The notes under the pieces were generated by a model, which ran no database searches, was not told where the DNA came from, and saw only the letters and a program-made list of their open reading frames with translations. From NCBI GenBank assembly GCA_032622095.1, contig CP136063.1, positions 146,619,379 to 146,683,378 of the forward strand: a stretch of 64,000 nucleotides of DNA, written 5' to 3'. Origin of the DNA: Siphonodentalium dalli (lineage: Eukaryota > Mollusca > Scaphopoda > Gadilida > Siphonodentaliidae). Both the position numbers and the translations under genes were made by a program. Positions 58,110 through 64,000 of the stretch are shown piece after piece. Numbering within the stretch: position 1 is the first letter of the stretch; each line of letters begins with the position of its first letter.

Positions 58110-58321
58110 TCATTTATTCCCAGATGATCGATAAGGTGTTATCTCCCGCGATTCGTTTTATGTCATTGATGGCAATGTGTTTTACAACCAAATAATTAAA
58201 GTACCTTTATGATTGGATACAATGTGAGAGGGAATGTTCCATGTTCTTGGGATCCATAGAGACAGCGTTCATATGAAACGAATTGTGGATAATTGTAGAT
58301 TATTTGCATTCGGTACTGCGG
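58110..58321 (+). other. Candidate first exon ending at a strong splice donor
   Basis: From the predicted start near 58110 the sequence runs to GCGG|GTAAGT, a near-consensus donor at 58321/58322. An ATG at 58273 opens a frame MKRIVDNCRLFAFGTA that stays open across the exon end in phase 1. A short upstream frame (MSLMAMCFTTK) lies at about 58160. No acceptor or second exon can be assigned within the window. The evidence is promoter words plus donor only. Confidence 0.3.
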
Positions 58322-58769
58322 GTAAGTACATCTGAACACCGTAAATTATTCATCCGAGTTTGTGCATTTAGTCTAATCTGATGTGTCTTGTTATCACATT
58401 CTCAGTATCGGTAGTCATTTAACTTTATTTTACTTTCATTTATTTTTAGCTGAAACGTTTTTGGTACTCAATAAACATTTATTGTAATTGACAATTCACG
58501 ACTTTAACACAGACCAGATCTACATGTATTCGCATCGAATATAGGTATTTTCATTTGTAGTGCAATTTGAAAAGAAAAAAAAACATTGGACACAGTTGTT
58601 CTATGACGCTATCCATTTCATATATGACTGGACTTCAGCTAACTATCGACCTTTTGCCGATCAATGCCTGGCGCACGATAAGCTTCGCTGCACAGGGTTC
58701 TCTGTTATAAGAGCTACGATATAACTAGTGTCCAATGGTGGAGCTTTATTGATTAGCTGGTGAAATATG
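58322..58769. other. Intergenic or intronic, nothing recognised
   Basis: AT-rich, with no frame of note. It contains the third AAGCTTCG motif copy at 58674-58690. Confidence 0.3.
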
Positions 58770-58852
58770 ATTGGTGTTGTGGTTGTTAGAGGCGGGACTT
58801 CGTCCCCTTACGTCATCGTCTTAACAGCTGTGAAACTGAAGCGGTATATAAA
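58770..58852 (+). promoter_or_regulatory. CCAAT, GC-box, CRE and TATA promoter-like block
   Basis: In order: ATTGG (58770), GGCGGG (58791), TTACGTCA (58808-58815) and TATATAAA (58845-58852). Transcription would start near 58880. The following 120 bp have no frame of note but contain AATAAA at 58995-59000, so a short noncoding transcript is possible. Confidence 0.45.
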
Positions 58853-59384
58853 CAGTTGGTTGCGTGTTCGTAGTTGGTTATACAGAAAGCTGCCTCAGAC
58901 TTAGTAATAGGCTAGGCTTGTTATAAAATAATATAGCGTGTTCGCGGAGCAGAAGTTATACCTCTCTTCAGTTAGTACTAATGTTATTCCAGGCAATAAA
59001 CATAAGTTGTAATTTCCCTTGATTTCTTTTATTGTTTGTAGTTTTAACTTTTTTTGTCGTGTTTTTTTTCTATGCGTTTTGCTTTCTTAATTCTTTGAAC
59101 ATTAATTATTCTGCTTCGCCATTGAAATTTCGTAACTAACGGATAAAATCTCAAACAGATTAATTTCGGATTCTGATACCGATAGTAGATCAGTTAATTA
59201 TTGAGAAAATAAAAAGGTGTCATTCATTATTTGAAGCCAAATGTATATTTGAATTAAACAACATATTAACAGCACAACAAAATTCAAATTTACTAACGCG
59301 ATGTTAACATATATTCCAGTGAATATTAAATACTACCACATTTGCGAAAATAAATCCCGCAGAGGTGGAATCTTATGGAAGTCG
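58853..59384. other. Downstream of promoter-like block, no frame recognised
   Basis: Contains the AATAAA at 58995 and otherwise AT-rich sequence with homopolymer T runs. Confidence 0.3.
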
Positions 59385-60135
59385 ATTGCACTGCAATTTT
59401 TTTTTCAAATTCACAATAGTGATATTTCTTGTTCACTGAAATGAAATTAGTTTTCATAACAATGAACTTGGGTCTTCATTGCAATGAAATTGTAATTGAC
59501 TGGCAGTAACTGTCAATTGAACGAAATAATTTCCACTGAAATAGAATGTCAGAATGATTTAATATCATTTCTTAAAGTGTATATCAAAGGTCCAGAACAC
59601 CTAACTCCGAATTTTCTGTATTGAACATAAATGTATTCTAGTGCTGTGTAAAGAGTTTCTTTTGAGCAATTAATTCCACTGTAGTCCGTAAATATTATGA
59701 TTAATTCTTGGAATTCAAAAAACCATAGTAAAATATGAATTCCATAGCAGCGAAGATCACACTACCGAACAAATTCATTGCAGTGAAATTAATCATATTG
59801 CAGTAAAATTAATATGTAACAATTAAAGATGCAGTAGTGTATATCAATAGTTTACTTCACATTTACTAACAAATCAATTTCACTGCAGTGAAATTTATTT
59901 TTATTGAAGTAAATTAACTTTAAAAGCCGAATATATCTCATATTGTATGGCTCAGAAATAATTAATCAAATTTCACAGGAGAGCATTGAAATTCAATCAA
60001 ACATAATTAATTTTATGTGCAGTGAAAATAGTTCTGTAATGTCATCAATATACACTTATGTTAATTTTAATACAGGAACATAACTTATTGTAGTGAACTT
60101 CGAAGAAAAATACCAACACAGTGCAATGAAACACA
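59385..60135. repeat. Cluster of degenerate AATTTCACTGCAGTGAAATT palindromes
   Basis: About a dozen sites match parts of this 20-bp palindrome. They include a perfect one at about 59870-59890, TTCATTGCAGTGAAATT (about 59773), TTCATTGCAATGAAATT (about 59475), TTCACTGAAATGAAATT (about 59432), TTGCACTGCAATTTT (59385), TATTGCAGTAAAATT (about 59795) and GTGCAGTGAAAA (about 60018). Spacing is irregular. Confidence 0.6.
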
Positions 60136-61744
60136 TTTTTGCTGGACCTCTGATACATTTTCATGTCACACTGTTTGATTTTACTAAGAGAAATATTTCA
60201 CGTAATATTGGCCAATATGTTTTTTTGTTTTTGTTGCCAAATTAAAAAAAACTTCGGCTAAATTAAATCCTCATTTTCTGATCTCACAATTAATGATTTT
60301 ATTTTATTTAACATCTAACATTCTATATAATTATGTCCATGCCTCCAAATATCATGTCTAGACTTCTTTAATCCCACCATTGTTGCTTGACAATATACCA
60401 CGACCCAGAATCTACCATTTAGCCGTACGACAGACAAAGGAATCATTAATGATAATCCTCATTAATGTTTTATTGCAATGGTGGCACATTGTTTGACAGT
60501 GCACTGCCATTAGTGCACTTGTTACACATTAAACTGTATCGCATAACCAATTATCAGATGGTCGTTTTATAGATTTAATTATCGTGTTGCCCCCGTTACA
60601 ATATTAATTTGGGTTTTTTTTTATATAGTTTTCCGATTTTGGGGTAAAAATAACTTTTGCCAAAAGTTGGGCCAAATGAAATTTGTTTTGCCCATTTTCG
60701 AAACGGTATTTATTTTGTCACCAAATTGACAAAGAGTTAATACAACATAATAATGACACAAGCATGGAAATAGCAGAGAAGAGGAATATATTTTAATGTT
60801 AAATCAACTGCGGCCGGATTGGCAGCCATCATAAATTTATAAACATTTGTACATACACATAACTGTGTGTGTGCATATAATATCGCACAGAATGAAGCTT
60901 TGATGAACAAATATGCAAAAACTTCTTCAACGTTCTATTAGTTTTAGTTGCTGCTTTAATTCAATGAGTCATTATCAGAATTAACTGACAGCATCACGCT
61001 CACAAAGCACATAACACCGGGGTTAATGAGAAAAAAACATCAATTATAAAAAAAAACCGGAAATTAACTTGGCAAAAGGGACTACTTCGAAAATCTGCAA
61101 CTTTAAAGCAGAATACTACCTCGAAATTCGGCAACTTTAAACCAGAACAAATGAAGACTTAGACTTATTGGCCAATATATGTATTTGTTCAATTTGATAT
61201 GTGTAGGGGTATCGATTAATATAAGTTAAATGATGCCATGTGATTTTTTTATTTCATTTTTGTGGAAATTCTCAACATGTTGAGTGCCATCGGAGTGAAT
61301 CTTTAACGGTAATTACACCATTATATGGTGGTATAGAACACATGGTACACGTACATTGTATCAATTAAATAGGCGAGTTTAACTTCTATATGGAAATTAT
61401 TTCTATTCAATGGCTGGCATATTGGCAGCGATCATACTCAATAAATCGTCCATATAAATTCCTGTACATTTTTCTGGTGAGAATTGAGTACTTCTTTTTA
61501 ATTTGTAATATGATATAATATGTAAATGCTTAATAGTATATATATGCATGTAGGGAGCGTGCAGTATTGGCAAAAGTGTATCTTGCATAAGTTGTCTCCT
61601 TCTCGAGGGGTAGCGTTTTTTTATCACATAATTAGCACATAAACCCGGCCTCATATGTTTTGTAAGACACATGTGTAGTATCGGTACGCACAGTGATGTA
61701 AGAGCTTAGCGTAGTGCTATCGGTCAATGTTATTGTTATGTTAA
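60136..61744. other. Intergenic, nothing recognised; possible regulatory words
   Basis: At 60440-60530 several homeodomain-type words (TCATTAATGATAAT, CTCATTAATG) and CAGTGCACTGCCATTAGTGCA occur in fairly complex sequence. This could be a conserved noncoding element, but nothing in the sequence alone proves it. No gene is seen. Confidence 0.3.
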
Positions 61745-62060
61745 TCTAATATATATTTTGGAACTTCTGTCTGTCTGTTTTATCTGTCTGTTAGCAATGG
61801 CCGGGAAAACTGCCACGAAAATTTCGACGAAAATTTATTTCGACGAAAATTGATACTTAGGGGTACATTTGTCCGGGAAGTGTTTTGGACGAGTCAAATC
61901 GTGACCCCGACCTGACCTTGACCTTCAAAATGGTCAATTCATGGTCAAATCGGGTAAAACGGACGGATTTCGACGAAATTTGATACCTAGGGCTACTTTT
62001 GTCCGGGGAGTGTTTGGGCGGGTCAAATCGTGACCCTGATCATGACCTTCAAAAGGACTT
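61745..62060 (+). mobile_element. Helitron-like element E, 3'-incomplete
   Basis: It starts TCTAATATATATTTTGGAAC after a host A, then (CTGT)n, then TTAGCAATGGCCGGGAAAACT and repeats of TTTCGACGAAA.TTGATAC and GACCTTGACCTTCAAA. It matches the 5' part of the minus-strand element at 63431-63952. No 3' hairpin or CTRR was found; similarity fades near 62060. Confidence 0.55.
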
Positions 62061-62294
62061 TTTTTATACATGTTGCGCTACATGTACCGTACATGTCATA
62101 CAGTAAAGCCCTAATTAATCGACTCCTTTAACCACAACAGAATTATGGCTAACTATTCAGGATTTAGTCGGAAATATGGCTTGTTGCCATTCATCGGAAA
62201 GCTCTCTGGGATGTTTTGAAGGTCAAGGTCAGGTCGGGGTCACAATTTAACTGGTCCATGAGACTTCCGGGACAAAAGTACCCATAGGTAGCAA

Positions 62295-62298
<4 letters not shown>

Positions 62299-62327
<29 letters not shown>
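62299..62327 (+). repeat. (TA)n microsatellite
   Basis: Pure TA tract inside Helitron-like element I. Confidence 0.9.
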
Positions 62328-62329
<2 letters not shown>

Positions 62330-62659
62330 TTTGTGGGTACCCGTTTCAAGGTGAAGGTCACCTTGGGTGGAAAAACTGACCTGATGAAAATCTCCCCCGT
62401 TCATAGGAACCCCTAAGTACGAACACAGACATAAGAATCACACTACACGCTCTTTGTCAACGACACTGCGGATACGAACGTTCTTTAACTATCACGCGAT
62501 TAACCCCACAATTACAAGGACGGCGGCAGTGGGAATGGGGGGGGATGAGTGCTCGGGACCTCTCAAAAGCAATGAGACGACACTGTCCGTGGCTTTTTAT
62601 CCTTGGATATGAAGTTTGAGCTCAATCGGTGGAGCCGTTTTCGAGTCTATAAAGCCTAT

Positions 62660-62724
<65 letters not shown>
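62660..62724 (+). repeat. (CA)n(TA)n compound microsatellite
   Basis: About 16 bp of CA followed by about 49 bp of TA, in the 5' microsatellite position of element I (minus strand). Confidence 0.9.
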
Positions 62725-62725
<1 letters not shown>

Positions 62726-62749
62726 GGAAGTCATAAAATATATAGTAGA

Positions 62750-63430
62750 CTAGCAGGTTAGCCCGCCACTGGCGTGGTTCGTCTCATGGCTTTGTTCGAA
62801 AAACAGCTTCCGAGACACGTGTGCTGCACCTAGGTGTAAAATTTCGTCGATATCCGCCAGTTTTATACGATTTGACCTTGAATTGATCATTGTCAAGGTC
62901 AGGTTGGGGTCACAATTTGAACCGTCCATGACACTTCCCGCACAAAAAAGTACCCATAGGTAGCAAGTTTGAGCTCAATCGGTTTGAGTCTATAAAGGAC
63001 ACGCACATATAGATCATTTGTGGGTACCCGTTTGAAGGTCAAGGTCACCCCGCGCGGAAAAACTGACCCGATGAAAATCTCCCCCGTTCCTTGGAACCCA
63101 TAAGTAAGAAATTTCGTCCAGAGACGGTCAATGGAGCCGTATTTATACTCGTCGTGTATATAGACGCTCTTTATCAACGACACTACGGATACGAACGCTC
63201 TTTAACTATCAACGCGATTAACACCACAGTGTCAATTTGTGTAACTGCGAGTGGAGAACGGGTACTCGGAGCTTCTCCAAAAGGGCACGACGACCATTCC
63301 CGTGGGTTTTTACCCTTAGATGGGAAGTTTGGTCTCGATCGGTGCAGCCGTTTTCGATTCTATAATGTATATACACGCATACACACACATATATATATTT
63401 ATATACGTAGTTCTCAAAATATATAGTAGA
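62750..63430 (-). mobile_element. Helitron-like element H
   Basis: On the minus strand it starts TCTACTATATATTTTGAGAA (63430) and ends CGGGCTAACCTGCTAG (62750). The body contains CCTTGACCTTCAAACGGGTA, TGACCTTGACAATGATCAAT and a word ACGCTCTTTATCAACGACAC. The 3' hairpin (GCCAGTGGCGGGC) is weaker than in the 23-26 kb family. Confidence 0.65.
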
Positions 63431-63952
63431 TTAGCTGGTGGGCCCGACTTCGTCCGGCCTGGATCTAACATCGAAATCCGTCGAAAGGCGCGATTTGATG
63501 TTGATTTGACCATTTTGAAGGTCAAGGTCAGGTCGGGGTCACGATTTGACCCGTCCAAAACACTTCCTGGACAAAAGTATCCCTATGTATCAAATTTCGT
63601 CGAAATCCGTCCGGTTTTACCCGATTTGACCATTTTGAAGGTCAGTGTCAGGTCGGGGTCACGATTTGACCCGTCCAAAACACTCCCTGGACAAAAGTAC
63701 CCCTACGTATCAAATTTCGTCGAAATCCGTCCGGTTTTACCCGATTTGACCCTGAATTGACCATTTTGAAGATCAAGGTCAGGTCGGGGTCACGATTTGA
63801 CACGTCCAAAACACTCCTCGCCCGTCCAAAGCACTCTCCGGACAAAACTACCCCTAGGTATCAAATTTCGTCGAAATCCGTCCCGCAGTTTCCCCGGCCA
63901 TTGCTAACAGACAGACAAACAGACAGACAGAAGTCCCAAAATATATATTAGA
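63431..63952 (-). mobile_element. Helitron-like element G
   Basis: On the minus strand it starts TCTAATATATATTTTGGGAC (63952), then (CTGT)n, TTAGCAATGGCCGGGGAAAC and three repeats of a ~110-bp unit with GGTCAAATCGGGTAAAACCG, CGACCTGACCTTGACCTTCA and GTCCAAAACACT-type words. It ends with hairpin GCCGGACGAAGTCGGGC, CCACCAG and CTAA, within the CTRR rule. Confidence 0.7.
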
Positions 63953-64000
63953 CTAGAAGGTGACCCGACTTCGTCCGGGCTTTGACCTTGAATTGTCCAT
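63953..64000 (-). mobile_element. Helitron-like element J, 3' end only
   Basis: On the minus strand GCCCGGACGAAGTCGGG, TCACCTT and CTAG end at 63953, directly followed by the start of element G. The rest lies outside the window. The end is nearly identical to that of element D. Confidence 0.7.

Larger units (their letters stand above)
62130..62749 (-). mobile_element. Helitron-like element I, 3' end unresolved
   Basis: It begins on the minus strand at 62749 (TCTACTATATATTTTATGAC), immediately after the CTAG of the neighbouring element H. It contains (TA)n/(CA)n (62660-62724), CCCCCGTTCATAGGAACCC, a second (TA)n (62299-62327) and AAGGTCAAGGTCAGGTCGGG. The 3' terminus is not recognisable. Confidence 0.55.

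Noticed and set aside
61991-62000. CTAG in ACCTAGGG as the 3' end of Helitron-like element E
   Set aside because: No hairpin lies just upstream, and the sequence around it continues the internal repeat of the family.

Overview
The window looks like repeat-dense intergenic DNA from a metazoan, most likely a marine invertebrate and possibly a lophotrochozoan. It is AT-rich and has no operon structure, ribosome binding sites or compact gene spacing. It carries several degraded non-LTR retrotransposons, TIR DNA transposons with clear target-site duplications (TSDs), Helitron-like elements with (CTGT)n or (ACGG)n microsatellites as known from bivalve 'pearl'-type elements, and long satellites. The species cannot be fixed from sequence alone. 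I see no intact host protein-coding gene, no tRNA or rRNA, and no CRISPR array. All recognisable coding sequence is broken reverse-transcriptase (RT) sequence, plus two unassigned minus-strand reading frames near 35 kb.

Layout. 1-5.4 kb: mostly single-copy DNA with a TTAA-flanked MITE (1895-2381). 5.46-8.19 kb: left arm of an inverted repeat whose right arm is 51.10-55.06 kb. The right arm carries a 1,222-bp hAT-type insertion that the left arm lacks. 8.7-9.1 kb: second TTAA MITE. 11.0-11.5 kb: CR1/Jockey-like RT remnant. 11.8-14.9 kb: a larger LINE on the minus strand, frameshifted, with a minisatellite-rich 3' region. Both inverted-repeat arms begin with the last codons of this LINE. 16.45-19.08 kb: two related 496/497-bp TIR elements with 6-bp TSDs in opposite orientation; the second is split by a 1,578-bp piggyBac-like element. 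20.7-22.7 kb: long TIR element with a central hairpin. 23.4-26.1 kb: four Helitron-like elements joined head to tail inside one A|T site. 27.7-28.8 kb: small inverted duplication in which each copy has one private insertion and the other copy shows the empty site. 31.75-34.6 kb: second broken LINE.

37.1-51.1 kb is a 14-kb satellite island. It combines a 205-bp satellite that switches strand, a ~404-bp two-part higher-order repeat rich in the word CGTCCCATC, and two near-identical ~3.7-kb duplicates. Each duplicate encloses a 2.8-kb foldback element with ~619-bp inverted termini. 55-61.7 kb has the most unique-looking DNA: a further Helitron-like element (56.4-57.5 kb), two promoter-like blocks at 58.05 and 58.8 kb (the first followed by a strong splice donor), and a cluster of degenerate 20-bp palindromes (59.4-60.1 kb). 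61.7-64 kb holds another Helitron-like family, again head to tail, mostly on the minus strand.

The elements do not form a pathway. Nested insertions, empty sites and shared breakpoints instead allow a relative order of events to be read. All family names rest on termini, TSDs and protein motifs seen by eye; no database search was possible.
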